A DNA stretch of 64,000 bases from the NCBI RefSeq assembly GCF_001423495.1, contig NZ_LMOG01000003.1, forward strand, positions 124,001-188,000. Reading direction: 5' to 3'. The position numbers were made by a program, and so were the translations under genes. Shown piece after piece: positions 9,460-18,098 of the stretch (position 1 is its first letter; every line of letters begins with the position of its first letter). Source of the stretch: Xanthomonas sp. Leaf131 (lineage in GTDB: Bacteria; Pseudomonadota; Gammaproteobacteria; Xanthomonadales; Xanthomonadaceae). The notes under the pieces are model-generated. The model was not told the DNA's origin and made no database searches. It was given only the letters and a program-made list of their open reading frames with translations.

Positions 9460-10287
9460 CTAGAATCCGAGAATTTCCTTGCCGAGTGCGAACACCGGCA
9501 GCGCAGCGAGCACGCCGTCGATGCGATCAAGCACGCCGCCATGGCCTGGAATCACCGTGCCCGAGTCCTTGGCACCGGCGTGGCGCTTGAGCAGGCTCTC
9601 GAACAGGTCGCCCAGCACCGAGGCCAGCACTGCAATGGCCGAGACCAGAATCAGCTGCGGCACATGCGCCAGCGTCAGTCCGGCCACCCAGCCGAATGCA
9701 CAGGCCACCACGATGCCGGCGACCATCCCGCCGAGCAGGCCTTCGATGGTCTTGTTGGGGCTGACCCGCGGCGCCAGCTTGTGCTTGCCGAACGCGCGAC
9801 CGGCGAAATACGCGCCCGAATCGGCCGCCCACACCATGGTCAGCGCGGTCAGCAACCACAGATTGCCCTTGTCCGGATTGGCGTGCAGCAGCACCAGCGC
9901 GGCCCAGGCCGGCAGCACCGCCAGCGTGCCGGCGGCCAGCTTGAGCGCGCGCGCCTGGCCGTTGCTATGGTCGGCGCCAAAGGTGAAAAAGCGCAGCCAC
10001 AGCAAGGCCAGCAGCCACCACGCCACACCCACCAACGCGGCAATCTGGAACAGCACCATGGAGCCGGCCGACGCCCACACCATCAGCACCATCAGCAGCA
10101 GGTTGAGCATCAGCAGCACGGTGCGCGGCAGGCTGTCGTCGATACCGGAGAGCTTGAGCCACTCCCACAGGCCGGTCAGGAACAGGATCGCCGCCAGCGC
10201 CGCCAGCCATTGCGTGGGCAGCAGCACGATCGCGCAGATGGCGAGCGGCGCCATGATCAGCGCGGCAATCACACGGGTCTTGGTCAT
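9460..10287 (-). CDS. cdsA: Phosphatidate cytidylyltransferase
   Basis: Integral inner-membrane enzyme making CDP-diacylglycerol from phosphatidic acid and CTP, the branch point to all phospholipids. 275 residues with about eight hydrophobic segments. The family signature is present near the C-terminus ([18 protein letters not shown] followed by [11 protein letters not shown]). The ATG at 10287 overlaps the uppS stop as ATGA. A longer in-frame reading into uppS is rejected because the family N-terminus ([16 protein letters not shown]) starts here. Confidence 0.97.
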   Translation of the reverse strand: MTKTRVIAALIMAPLAICAIVLLPTQWLAALAAILFLTGLWEWLKLSGIDDSLPRTVLLMLNLLLMVLMVWASAGSMVLFQIAALVGVAWWLLALLWLRFFTFGADHSNGQARALKLAAGTLAVLPAWAALVLLHANPDKGNLWLLTALTMVWAADSGAYFAGRAFGKHKLAPRVSPNKTIEGLLGGMVAGIVVACAFGWVAGLTLAHVPQLILVSAIAVLASVLGDLFESLLKRHAGAKDSGTVIPGHGGVLDRIDGVLAALPVFALGKEILGF

Positions 10288-11060
10288 GCGGAGGAGGTCT
10301 CCGTCGCCTTGTCGGCGATCTGGGCGCTGGTCAGGCCGAAGCGACGTTCGCGCCCGGCGTAGTCGTCCAGTGCCTGCTGCAGCACGCCGGCATCGAACTC
10401 CGGCCACAAGGTTTCGGTGAACCACAGCTCGGTGTAGGCCAGCTGCCACAACAGGAAATTGCTGATACGGGTGTCGCCACCGGTGCGGATGAACAGATCC
10501 GGCGCCGGCAGGTCGGCCAATGCAATCCGGCTGGCCAGCAGGGTTTCGTCGATCTGCTGCGGCTGCAGGCGGCCGGCGGCCACTTCTTCGGCCAGCGCAC
10601 GCGCGGCCATGGCGATGTCCTGCCGGCCGCCGTAGCTGGCGGCGATGCTCAGCACCAGGCGCGAATTGGCCGCGGTGATGCGTTCGGCGCCGGCCATGCG
10701 CTCGCGCAACGGCGCGGCAAAACGGCTGCGATCGCCGATGAAGCGCACTTGCACGCCACGTCGCTGCAGTTCCTCGACCTCGCGGTCGAGCGCATGCAGA
10801 AACAGCTTCATCAAGGCATCGACTTCTTCCTGCGGGCGGCCCCAGTTTTCGCTGGAAAACGCAAACAGGGTCAGCGCCGAAACGCCCTTTTCAAGGCAGA
10901 AATCGATGGTGCGATTGACCGCGCGTGCGCCCGCACGATGACCGATCATGCGCGGACGGCGCCGACGCTGCGCCCAACGCCCATTGCCATCCATGATGAT
11001 GGCAATGTGGCGCGGCACCGCAGCGGTGGAGAGTTCTGGATGCATGGCAGGCGATGCCAC
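10284..11060 (-). CDS. uppS: Undecaprenyl diphosphate synthase (cis-prenyltransferase)
   Basis: Adds isopentenyl units in cis to farnesyl diphosphate, giving the C55 carrier for peptidoglycan and O-antigen. 258 residues. The signature IIMDGNGRWAQRR with the catalytic Asp is at about residues 22-34, followed by GHRAGARAV; the C-terminal RTGGDTRISNFLLWQ motif is intact. A Met five residues further in (MHPEL, 11045) is an alternative start. The gene lies 2 bp after frr and overlaps cdsA. Confidence 0.97.
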   Translation of the reverse strand: MASPAMHPELSTAAVPRHIAIIMDGNGRWAQRRRRPRMIGHRAGARAVNRTIDFCLEKGVSALTLFAFSSENWGRPQEEVDALMKLFLHALDREVEELQRRGVQVRFIGDRSRFAAPLRERMAGAERITAANSRLVLSIAASYGGRQDIAMAARALAEEVAAGRLQPQQIDETLLASRIALADLPAPDLFIRTGGDTRISNFLLWQLAYTELWFTETLWPEFDAGVLQQALDDYAGRERRFGLTSAQIADKATETSSA

Positions 11061-11062
11061 GA

Positions 11063-11620
11063 TCAGACCGTCATCAGTTCCTGTTCCTTGCCCTTGACGA
11101 CCTCATCCACGTCCTTGATGGCCTTGTCGGTGAGCTTCTGGATGTCGTCTTCGGCGCTGCGTGCTTCGTCTTCGGTGACTGCCTTGTCCTTGAGCAGATC
11201 CTTGACCTGCTGGTTGGCATCGCGACGGATGTTGCGGATGGCCACCTTGCTGTCTTCGCCCTCGCCATGCACGGACTTGCTGAGCTCCTTGCGGCGCTCC
11301 TCGGTCAGCGGCGGCAGGTTCAGACGGATCACGGTGCCGACCACGGTCGGGGTCAGGCCCAGATCCGAGGCGTAAATCGCTTTTTCCACGTCCTTGATCA
11401 TGCCCTTGTCGAACAGGCTGATGACCAGCGAGCGGCCCTCGGAGACGCTGATGCTGGCGACCTGGTTGAGGGGGGTGTCAGTGCCGTATGCCTTGACCTT
11501 GATGTTGTCCAACAGCGCCGGAGAGGCGCGGCCGGTGCGCACGGTGGTCAGGGAATGGCGCAGAGCATCGATGCTCTTGGTCATGCGCGTGAGCGCGTCT
11601 TGTTTGATCTGGTTGAGCAT
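11063..11620 (-). CDS. frr: Ribosome recycling factor
   Basis: With EF-G, splits post-termination ribosomes. 185 residues, exactly the family length. The N-terminus is [18 protein letters not shown]; the triple-helix domain includes [11 protein letters not shown], and the C-terminus has the typical [14 protein letters not shown] helix. The start at 11620 is set by this alignment; an in-frame extension to 11713 has no family similarity. It follows pyrH after a 197-bp gap that carries an ATTCCCG run, so frr may have its own promoter. Confidence 0.98.
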   Translation of the reverse strand: MLNQIKQDALTRMTKSIDALRHSLTTVRTGRASPALLDNIKVKAYGTDTPLNQVASISVSEGRSLVISLFDKGMIKDVEKAIYASDLGLTPTVVGTVIRLNLPPLTEERRKELSKSVHGEGEDSKVAIRNIRRDANQQVKDLLKDKAVTEDEARSAEDDIQKLTDKAIKDVDEVVKGKEQELMTV

Positions 11621-11784
11621 CGCCGGAATCCGTGTGGAGCTGAATCCGGGGATTATAGCCGGGACTGCGTTTGGAGACTTGCCGGCTGGCAGCCTCCTGC
11701 GCAGCCGGTTCACCTGTAACGCCGCGTCACGCCCGGCACCACTATCGATCAGGCGTCAGCGCAGGGGCTGGGGCGACGCTTTTG

Positions 11785-11813
11785 CGATTCCCGATTCCCG
11801 ATTCCCGATTCCC
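11785..11813. repeat. ATTCCCG heptad repeat, four copies
   Basis: A perfect run of CGATTCC units (four copies) lies between frr and pyrH and ends 4 bp before the pyrH stop codon. It belongs to the same family as the arrays in lpxB, rnhB, at 16985-17013 and at 63536-63680. Confidence 0.85.
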
Positions 11814-11817
11814 AACC

Positions 11818-12540
11818 TCAGCTACGACCCTGCACCAGGGTGCCGATCTGCTCGCCATGCAGGATGCGCAGCAGCACGCCGGGCTCGCTCATGCCGAAGA
11901 TGCGCAGCGGCAGGTCGCTGTCGCGCGCCAGGGCGAAGGCGGCGGTGTCCATCACTTCCAGGCCCTGCATGATGACCTGGTCGTAAGTCAGGCTGTCGTA
12001 ACGCACCGCATCGGGGTGCTTCTTCGGGTCCTTGTCGTACACGCCGTCGACCTTGGTTGCCTTGAGCAGCAGGTCGGCGCCGATCTCGATCGCGCGCAGC
12101 GCCGCACCCGAGTCGGTGGTGAAGAACGGATTGCCGGTGCCGGCGGCGAAGATCGCGATGCGGCCCTTTTCCAGATGACGGATCGCGCGACGACGGATGA
12201 AGTCTTCGCAGACGTCGTTGATCTTGATCGCGCTCATCACGCGCACCTTGGCGCCGAGCTTTTCCAGCGCGTCCTGCATGGCCAGCGCGTTGATCACGGT
12301 GGCCAGCATGCCCATGTGGTCGCCGGTGACGCGGTCCATGCCGCTGGCGGCCAGGCCGGCGCCGCGGAAGATGTTGCCGCCGCCGATCACCAGCGCGACC
12401 TGCGCGCCGGCCTGCTGCGCTTCGATCACTTCATGGGCGAGGCGATTGATGACTTTGGGATCGATGCCGTAATCCCCGTCTCCCATCAGCGCCTCCCCGG
12501 AAAGTTTGAGAAGAATGCGGCGATAGGGAAGTGCAGACAT
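11818..12540 (-). CDS. pyrH: UMP kinase
   Basis: Hexameric bacterial UMP kinase (amino acid kinase fold) producing UDP; the bacterial enzyme is typically GTP-activated and UTP-inhibited. 240 residues. N-terminal [15 protein letters not shown] with the phosphate-binding Lys and Gly, then [10 protein letters not shown] and the uridine-binding [10 protein letters not shown]. The ATG at 12540 ([11 protein letters not shown]) fits the family; the region before it has no similarity. The neighbourhood tsf-pyrH-frr is the conserved bacterial order, here interrupted by an HDOD-GGDEF gene. Confidence 0.98.
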   Translation of the reverse strand: MSALPYRRILLKLSGEALMGDGDYGIDPKVINRLAHEVIEAQQAGAQVALVIGGGNIFRGAGLAASGMDRVTGDHMGMLATVINALAMQDALEKLGAKVRVMSAIKINDVCEDFIRRRAIRHLEKGRIAIFAAGTGNPFFTTDSGAALRAIEIGADLLLKATKVDGVYDKDPKKHPDAVRYDSLTYDQVIMQGLEVMDTAAFALARDSDLPLRIFGMSEPGVLLRILHGEQIGTLVQGRS

Positions 12541-12646
12541 GGGGGAGACCTCGGTGTGGGGGATCGGCAAACGCCGGCAAGTCTAGCGGAAGCCTGTCAC
12601 CGGGCGTGGTAAAAATTCGCTTGTCGGCTGTGACGCGATGCCTTGC

Positions 12647-14170
12647 TCAGTGCGCGCGCGGTGCAGGCGGCGCCGGCATATCGGTCGCATCGTAAGCGGT
12701 GACACGGTTGCGGCCGCGATGCTTGGAGCGATACAGCGTAGTGTCGGCGGCCTGCAGCAGATGCTCGATGCTCTCGAACTGGCGGTCGCCACCGCCATGG
12801 GTGGCCAGGCCTGCCGAAAACGTGATGTGCAGCGGGCCGTCCTGCAATTGCGCCATCGGCGTGCGCGCGGTTTCGGCCAGAATGCGCTCGATCACCATCA
12901 GCGCCGCTTCGGCTGCGGTATTGGGCAGGATCACCAGAAATTCTTCGCCGCCGTAGCGTGCGACCAGATCGCTGGTGCGCACCATCCGCTGCAGCGTCTG
13001 TGCGAAGTTGCGCAACACTTCGTCGCCGACCAGATGGCCATGCGCATCGTTGACGCGCTTGAACTCGTCCAGATCGATGAAGGCGATCGACAACGGCCAG
13101 CTTTGGCGTGTCGCAAGCTCGAACTCGTGATCGAGCGCAGTGCCGAGCTGATGTCGATTGAACACGCCGGTGAGTGCGTCGCGGCTGGCCTGTTCGGCCA
13201 GATGACGCATGCGGTTTTCCGATTCGTCGGCATGCCGGCGCGCTTCGGCGACGTCCTGCAGCTCGCGCAGGCTGCGCAGCATCGCCAACTCGCGTGCCTG
13301 CTCGAAGATCATCTGGATGTGCTCGGGCTGCGGCACGCGGATGTCGAACAGGGCTTCCAGTTCGGGCAGCGATTCGGCGATGCGTTCGATCACTTTTTCG
13401 AAGCGTTCGGCGTCCAGCTCCAATACCTGATGGGCCTGCTGCTGCGCGTGTTCGGTGGCGGTCACTGCGCTGGCCGACTGCCAGATATCGGCCAGTCGTC
13501 CGGACAGCGCGACGCAGGCCATGAAGGGTTCCAGGCTGGCCGGCTCTTCTTCGCTCTGTGCGATCGCGTTCTGCAGATACGGCGGCAACTGCCATTGATG
13601 CGCAAGCCAGGCGCCGACCTCGGCATGGGTGGCGCCCAGATGCTCGCGTTCGGCATCCAGCAGCGCGGTGTTGTCCTGTGCTGTTTCCAGCAGCGGTGCA
13701 TACAGCTCGGGTGCGCCCTGCAGCAAGGCGAGCTTGCCGATGTCCTGCAGCAGCCCGGCCAGCATCAATTCTTCGGGTTTGCGGATGCCGTAGGCCTGGC
13801 CGAGGATGCGGCTGGCCAGTGCGCACAAGCCGGCGCGACGCCAGATGCGCTCATGCAGCGGATGCGCGGCGAAGGTGCTGCGCACGCCGTGCACCATCGA
13901 AAATCCCAGCGCCAGGCTCAAGGTGGCGTTGAGGCCGAGCATGGTCAGCGCCTGGCCGAGGTTGTCGATGCGGCGACGGCTGGCATACAGCGGCGAATTG
14001 GCTACACGCAGCATGCGCGCGCTCAATGCCATGTCCATGCCGATGACATTGGCCGTGGTGGTCATGTCCACATCGGGGTCTTGCGCAAGCTCGATGATGC
14101 GCAGCGCAACGCCGGGCGGCGAGGGCAGGTTACGGCAGTAGTGCAGGGCGGCTTGGAGGTCTGGTTGCAT
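12647..14170 (-). CDS. HDOD domain - diguanylate cyclase fusion
   Basis: Cytoplasmic signalling protein of 507 residues predicted to make cyclic di-GMP. An HDOD domain spans about residues 10-215 (an HD-like fold with LLQDIGKLALL where true HD phosphohydrolases have HD). A helical linker over about 280-330 precedes a GGDEF domain over about 330-495. The active-site motif is GGEEF at 407-411, intact for catalysis. An I-site RTSD at 398-401, five residues before it, predicts product inhibition. There is no membrane segment. The gene sits between tsf and pyrH, in a translation/envelope block where it has no obvious functional partner. The input signal cannot be told from sequence. Confidence 0.93.
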   Translation of the reverse strand: MQPDLQAALHYCRNLPSPPGVALRIIELAQDPDVDMTTTANVIGMDMALSARMLRVANSPLYASRRRIDNLGQALTMLGLNATLSLALGFSMVHGVRSTFAAHPLHERIWRRAGLCALASRILGQAYGIRKPEELMLAGLLQDIGKLALLQGAPELYAPLLETAQDNTALLDAEREHLGATHAEVGAWLAHQWQLPPYLQNAIAQSEEEPASLEPFMACVALSGRLADIWQSASAVTATEHAQQQAHQVLELDAERFEKVIERIAESLPELEALFDIRVPQPEHIQMIFEQARELAMLRSLRELQDVAEARRHADESENRMRHLAEQASRDALTGVFNRHQLGTALDHEFELATRQSWPLSIAFIDLDEFKRVNDAHGHLVGDEVLRNFAQTLQRMVRTSDLVARYGGEEFLVILPNTAAEAALMVIERILAETARTPMAQLQDGPLHITFSAGLATHGGGDRQFESIEHLLQAADTTLYRSKHRGRNRVTAYDATDMPAPPAPRAH

Positions 14171-14402
14171 GGGTCATCGCCGACAGTGAGCGCCAGCATA
14201 CAGCTGCGTTCGTTGAGTGGGGCATACCATGCTTTGCAACCGCCACGCTGCGATGCGCACGCTATGAGCGCTGAAAAGCCTGATCGGCATCCAGGTTTAG
14301 CGGCAATCGTGAAGACATCTGTAGCGTAGAGGCGGCTTGTCGAATCGGTGTACGCATGCGCTTCAGCTTCGCGCGTCATTACGGGGGCGCATCACTACAG
14401 GC

Positions 14403-14435
14403 AAAAAAAAGCCGCGGCGAGCCGCGGCTTTTTCG
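14403..14435 (-). terminator. Rho-independent terminator of rpsB-tsf
   Basis: Stem GCCGCGGC / GCCGCGGC with a GA loop, followed on the minus strand by eight T residues (read as AAAAAAAA at 14403-14410). It lies 18 bp after the tsf stop. Confidence 0.93.
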
Positions 14436-14452
14436 TCATCGACTGCGAAAAA

Positions 14453-15331
14453 TCAGGCCAGTCCGGCCTGCTTCATCACTTCGGCGGCGTAGTCTTCCAC
14501 CACCTTCTCGATGCCTTCGCCAACGGCCAGGCGCTGGAAGCCGACCACGTCCGCGCCGGCCGCCTTGACGGCCTGCTCCACGGTCTGATCGGTGTTCAGC
14601 ACATACGGCTGGCCGTACAGCGTCACTTCGTTAACGATCTTGCTGATCTTGCCGCTGATGATCTTTTCCAGGATCTCGGCCGGCTTGGACTTGTCCTTTT
14701 CGGACATCTTTGCCAGTTCGATTTCCTTTTCCTTGGCAACGAACTCGGCCGGGACGTCGGATGCCTTGACGTGCGGCGGGTTCATCGCGGCGATGTGCAT
14801 GGCGATGCCGCGTGCCAGCTCGATGTCGCCACCCTTCAGCTCGACCAGCACGCCGATACGGCCGCCGTGCACGTAGGCCGCGACGTTGTTGGCGCTGTCG
14901 ATACGCACCAGGCGACGCACCTGCAGGTTCTCGCCGACCTTGGCGATGACCGCAGCGCGGCGTTCTTCGATGGTCTCGCCGCTGGGCAGCTTGACGCTCT
15001 TGAGTGCTTCGGCATCGGCCGCATCCGAGTTCAGCGCGGCGGTGGCCACGGTCTCGGTGAAGGCCAGGAAGTTCTCATCCTTGGCGACGAAGTCGGTCTC
15101 GGAATTGATTTCGACCAGCACGGCCTTGCCGCCAGCCTGTGCGGTGGCGATGCGGCCTTCGGCAGCGACGCGGTCGGCTTTCTTGTCGGCCTTGGCCAGA
15201 CCCGACTTGCGCAGCCATTCGGCAGCGGCGTCGATGTCGCCAGCGTTTTCGACGAGTGCCTTCTTGCACTCCATCATGCCGGCGCCAGTGCGCTCGCGCA
15301 GTTCCTTGACCAGGGAAGCAGTGATTTCCAT
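14453..15331 (-). CDS. tsf: Elongation factor Ts
   Basis: Guanine-nucleotide exchange factor for EF-Tu. 292 residues. The N-terminal UBA-like domain [20 protein letters not shown] is followed by CKKAL; the signature [12 protein letters not shown] lies at about residues 76-87 and contacts the EF-Tu magnesium site. The start at 15331 is fixed by the conserved N-terminus. It is downstream of rpsB with a 171-bp spacer containing two strong hairpins, and is followed by a strong terminator. Confidence 0.98.
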   Translation of the reverse strand: MEITASLVKELRERTGAGMMECKKALVENAGDIDAAAEWLRKSGLAKADKKADRVAAEGRIATAQAGGKAVLVEINSETDFVAKDENFLAFTETVATAALNSDAADAEALKSVKLPSGETIEERRAAVIAKVGENLQVRRLVRIDSANNVAAYVHGGRIGVLVELKGGDIELARGIAMHIAAMNPPHVKASDVPAEFVAKEKEIELAKMSEKDKSKPAEILEKIISGKISKIVNEVTLYGQPYVLNTDQTVEQAVKAAGADVVGFQRLAVGEGIEKVVEDYAAEVMKQAGLA

Positions 15332-15435
15332 GGAATTACCTCGTTTGGACGAATGCATGCGGCGGAAGTGATCCGCCAATTGAGGAGACGGCGCAGCGTG
15401 CTGGCCGCCCCCGTAGATGTCTTCAGTGGCCCGAG

Positions 15436-15490
15436 CGATGGGACGCCGTGGTCCCATCGGGGCTGCGGCCGCACAGCATGGTGCGGCCGC
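15436..15490 (-). promoter_or_regulatory. Two hairpins in the rpsB-tsf spacer
   Basis: Two perfect stems lie back to back: CGATGGGAC/GTCCCATCG (15436-15459, 6-base loop) and GCGGCCGCAC/GTGCGGCCGC (15465-15490, 6-base loop). Neither has a T run after it on the minus strand. They more likely act as partial terminators, mRNA-end protectors or processing sites between rpsB and tsf than as a full terminator. In E. coli this spacer carries an attenuating terminator; a similar role here is inferred. Confidence 0.6.
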
Positions 15491-15502
15491 ATTGCAGGCG
15501 GA

Positions 15503-16342
15503 TTACTCGGCAGCAGGAGCAGCCGGAGCTGCGGCGTCGGCCGGAGCGTCAGCCTTCTTTTCGGTCTTCTCGGCCTTCTTGGCGGGGGCGCGACGGCCCT
15601 TGCCTTCGTCAGCGGACTCGGCCGAGAACTCTTCTTCGCGCACCGACGCGGAGTTCGGGGCAGCAGCCTTGCCTTCCAGCACGGCGTCGGCAGCGGCGCG
15701 TGCGTACAGCTGCACGGCACGGATGGCGTCGTCGTTACCCGGGATGGCGTAGTCGACCAGGGCCGGGTCGTAGTTGGTATCGACCACGGCGATCACCGGA
15801 ATGCCGAGCTTCTTGGCTTCCTTGATGGCGATGTCTTCATGGCCGATGTCGATCACGAAGATCGCGTCGGGCAGGCGATTCATTTCCTTGATGCCGCCGA
15901 GCGAGGCGTCCAGCTTCTCGCGCTCGCGACGCAGGCCCAGCACTTCGTGCTTGACCAGCTTCTCGAAGGTGCCATCGGTCTCGGCCGACTCAAGTTCCTT
16001 CAGACGGGCAACCGACTGTTTGACGGTACGGAAGTTGGTCAAGGTGCCGCCCAGCCAGCGCTGGGTCATGAACGGCATGCCGCAACGCTCGGCTTCTTCC
16101 TTGATGGACTCGCGCGCGCTGCGCTTGGTGCCCAGGAACAGGATGGTGCCGCGCTTCTGCGCAACCGAGGAGAGGAAGTTCATCGCGTCGTTGAAGAGCG
16201 GAACGGTCTTCTCGAGGTTGATGATGTGGATCTTGCCGCGCGCGCCGAAGATGTACGGCGCCATCTTCGGGTTCCAGTAACGGGTCTGGTGACCGAAATG
16301 GACGCCGGCTTCCAGCATCTGACGCATGGTGACTTGGGGCAT
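15503..16342 (-). CDS. rpsB: 30S ribosomal protein S2
   Basis: Small-subunit protein needed for S1 binding and initiation. 279 residues: the S2 core ([20 protein letters not shown], then [18 protein letters not shown]) ends by about residue 235, and is followed by a low-complexity Ala/Lys/Glu/Pro tail ([20 protein letters not shown]) that E. coli S2 lacks. The start at 16342 is fixed by the conserved N-terminus; an extended reading to 16753 is non-coding leader. It is the first gene of rpsB-tsf and has a recognisable promoter and a leader of about 220 nt. Confidence 0.97.
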   Translation of the reverse strand: MPQVTMRQMLEAGVHFGHQTRYWNPKMAPYIFGARGKIHIINLEKTVPLFNDAMNFLSSVAQKRGTILFLGTKRSARESIKEEAERCGMPFMTQRWLGGTLTNFRTVKQSVARLKELESAETDGTFEKLVKHEVLGLRREREKLDASLGGIKEMNRLPDAIFVIDIGHEDIAIKEAKKLGIPVIAVVDTNYDPALVDYAIPGNDDAIRAVQLYARAAADAVLEGKAAAPNSASVREEEFSAESADEGKGRRAPAKKAEKTEKKADAPADAAAPAAPAAE

Positions 16343-16562
16343 TGAAGTAACTCCTGATAGCGGAATCTGCGCCTGTCCCAGTGAGCGTCCGCACGCGGCG
16401 GGCTCTGACGATGGGGCGGGCGAAACATTCCGGGGTTGGGCTTCCCTGTCGCCTCCGTGTCGAACCCCTTGTGGGGGCACCCCGGCACGGATGGCGGCGG
16501 CAGGTGTGAATTCGTCGGTGACGTCCGACGTGGACGACGCAATGCGTAAAGACGCAAAACAG
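16343..16562 (-). ncRNA. Long structured rpsB 5' leader (candidate S2 autoregulatory RNA)
   Basis: The predicted start point near 16563 gives a leader of about 220 nt, rich in G/C runs able to pair (for example GGGGTGCCCCC and ACAAGGGGTT near 16455-16485). In gammaproteobacteria rpsB leaders are known to mediate autogenous control by S2. Function here is inferred from position and length; no consensus alignment was made. No protein-coding potential is convincing in this stretch. Confidence 0.45.
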
Positions 16563-16569
16563 CCGGTGG

Positions 16570-16598
16570 AGTATAGCCGCCAGGGCGCGTCTGCGCAA
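16570..16598 (-). promoter_or_regulatory. Sigma-70 promoter of rpsB-tsf
   Basis: Minus strand: -35 TTGCGC (16593-16598), 17-bp spacer, -10 TATACT (16570-16575). Spacing is ideal and the -10 is near consensus. Confidence 0.75.
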
Positions 16599-16719
16599 TT
16601 GGTCGGCTTGGGAGCATCCAAACTGGGCTGACGCTCAAGGTCTTGGCGCCTTGAGCGGTTCATTGGAGGTGTGGATGCTTCGGGGGCAGAGTGGCTGGTC
16701 TGTTGATTGGCTGCAGGGC

Positions 16720-16806
16720 CCTTGCCCGCCCACCCTCGCGGGACACGCTGCAAGTACGTCCTTGTAAGCTCTTACGCGGCATCCATGCCGCGTAAGGTCC
16801 CGCGAG
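16720..16806. repeat. MITE-like palindromic element, copy A
   Basis: Left arm CCTTGCCCGCCCACC then CTCGCGGGAC (16720-16744), central palindrome TTACGCGGCAT-CC-ATGCCGCGTAA (16772-16795), and right arm starting GTCCCGCGA (16797-16805), after which similarity to the other copies is lost. Copies B (40886-40970, inverted) and C (49346-49447, complete) share the core. Confidence 0.85.
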
Positions 16807-16984
16807 TTGGGAGCAGTGGATGCGTCGCGACCGTCAGATGCGGTGTGGCCTGATCAGCTCAGTTCTGTCCGAACAATGCCACCGCTATTCCCGACATCAC
16901 TCCGCGTGTCAATGACGGCGAGCTTAGTCAACACTTTGCCGTCATCGGTACTGCGTTTGAGCAATTTTGTCAGCTACCCTAACA

Positions 16985-17013
16985 GTCCCGATTCCCGATT
17001 CCCGATTCCCGAT
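16985..17013. repeat. ATTCCCG heptad repeat abutting a chaperone stop codon
   Basis: Four CGATTCC units end exactly at the TGA of the chaperone gene (17014-17016). The rest of 16807-16984 holds no gene I can support. Confidence 0.8.
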
Positions 17014-17721
17014 TCACGGCTCAAGCGTCAGCGTGGTTTCGATGTCGCTGTTGATGCGCGCCACGAAGCGGCCGCTGCCGGTGGGCAGGTTGGCCGGCAG
17101 TGCCCATTGGCGGGTTTGGCCTGGCAACACGTAACCGGCCAGATCATCACGGATGCTGCGGCGGGTGCCGCCGGCATCGATGTAGGCCAGATCGGCCAGC
17201 CGTGCATGGCTGAGCCCGGCGTTGTGCACGCTCAGTGCGCGTCCGCCGCCGTGGCCGGACAGGGTGGTCCGCAGCACCGGATTTGGCGCGGCTGGCTGGC
17301 TGGGCAGGGCAAATACCGGGGTGGAATAACGCAGCAACTCGGTTTCGTCGCCGGTGGCGTGTTGGGTCACCACCAGTCGATAGCTGTCTTCGGTCTGCAC
17401 CGGGCTGGGGCCGAGCCGGATCACCCGCAACAGCTGGCGCCCTTGCGACGGGATCTCGAAATGATTCGGGCTGACCGTGGCGCCGGTGGCGGGCTCGAGC
17501 ACTTCGCGCTCGCCATCCTGCCGCCAGCGGTAGAGCTTGGCTTCGGCGCGCCATGGCAGCGCGGCCTGGTTGTAGAGCCAGACCGTGGCCTGATCGCTAT
17601 CGGCCGGGATATGCGCAGTGGTCGGTGCGATGGCGATCTCGGCAGCGACGGCGGCGCCGTCGATTGCGACGCAGGCCAGCGCAACTGCGATCCAGCAATG
17701 AAGGGAGCGTCGCGTAGCCAT
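17014..17721 (-). CDS. Pili-assembly periplasmic chaperone (second copy in cluster)
   Basis: 235 residues with a signal peptide (MATRRSLHCWIAVALACVAI, ending AVAAEI). It has a PapD/FimC-like immunoglobulin fold: an N-terminal domain with the LLRVIRLGPSPVQTEDSYRL segment, equivalent to the chaperone G1-strand and YRL motif, and a C-terminal domain ending GYVLPGQTRQWALP. It would shuttle pilin subunits to the usher by donor-strand complementation. It is the last gene of the cluster, 2 bp after the mini-pilin gene. It resembles the 21498 chaperone in layout but is clearly divergent. Confidence 0.88.
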   Translation of the reverse strand: MATRRSLHCWIAVALACVAIDGAAVAAEIAIAPTTAHIPADSDQATVWLYNQAALPWRAEAKLYRWRQDGEREVLEPATGATVSPNHFEIPSQGRQLLRVIRLGPSPVQTEDSYRLVVTQHATGDETELLRYSTPVFALPSQPAAPNPVLRTTLSGHGGGRALSVHNAGLSHARLADLAYIDAGGTRRSIRDDLAGYVLPGQTRQWALPANLPTGSGRFVARINSDIETTLTLEP

Positions 17722-17723
17722 GG

Positions 17724-18050
17724 TCAGAATGCGATCGTGGTGATGCGTGCGGCGGTGGCCGGCGCCGGGCCTGCCAATGCGCTGGCGTCCTGGCCGGTGC
17801 TGGCGATGGCCGGTGTTTCGGCGGCACGGGCCGGCTCGGCGATCGCCATCGGCGTGCCCCTGGAACAACTGGCGCGCGGCGGCGTGGTGCGCAGCTCGCA
17901 GCCGCTGAGCAGGCGCAGGCCGATGTGCAGGGTGGAATTTTCCGGACCGCGGCTGGCCGCGGCATTGGCCACAGACGCGCTGCAGAACAGAGCAAGCAGC
18001 ATCAGGCGCTTCAGGAAGTTGACCGGCATCATGAAGGCAATCGTTTGCAT
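17724..18050 (-). CDS. Miniature pilin-like (spore coat U-like) protein
   Basis: 108 residues, signal peptide MQTIAFMMPVNFLKRLMLLA... ending VANA-AA (a second Met at residue 7 or 8 is a possible start). The mature part is only about 78 residues. Three short pieces line up with the cluster's pilins: STLHIGLRLLSGCEL (strand A with the first Cys), ASCSRGTPMAIAE (the C-x3-TP-x2-IA strand) and the C-terminal ARITTIAF (equivalent to the TITATIVY end). The middle of the domain is missing and replaced by an Ala/Pro-rich stretch. It may be a reduced subunit, an anchor or terminator, or a decaying pilin. Confidence 0.65.
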   Translation of the reverse strand: MQTIAFMMPVNFLKRLMLLALFCSASVANAAASRGPENSTLHIGLRLLSGCELRTTPPRASCSRGTPMAIAEPARAAETPAIASTGQDASALAGPAPATAARITTIAF

Positions 18051-18098
18051 TGGAGACGTAACAAATAGCGACGCCCCGGATGCGAACTTGATTAACTG

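Noticed and set aside
9118..10362. Plus-strand ORF (414 codons) opposite dxr and cdsA
   Set aside because: It spans two conserved genes on the other strand and has low-complexity His/Gln/Arg composition.
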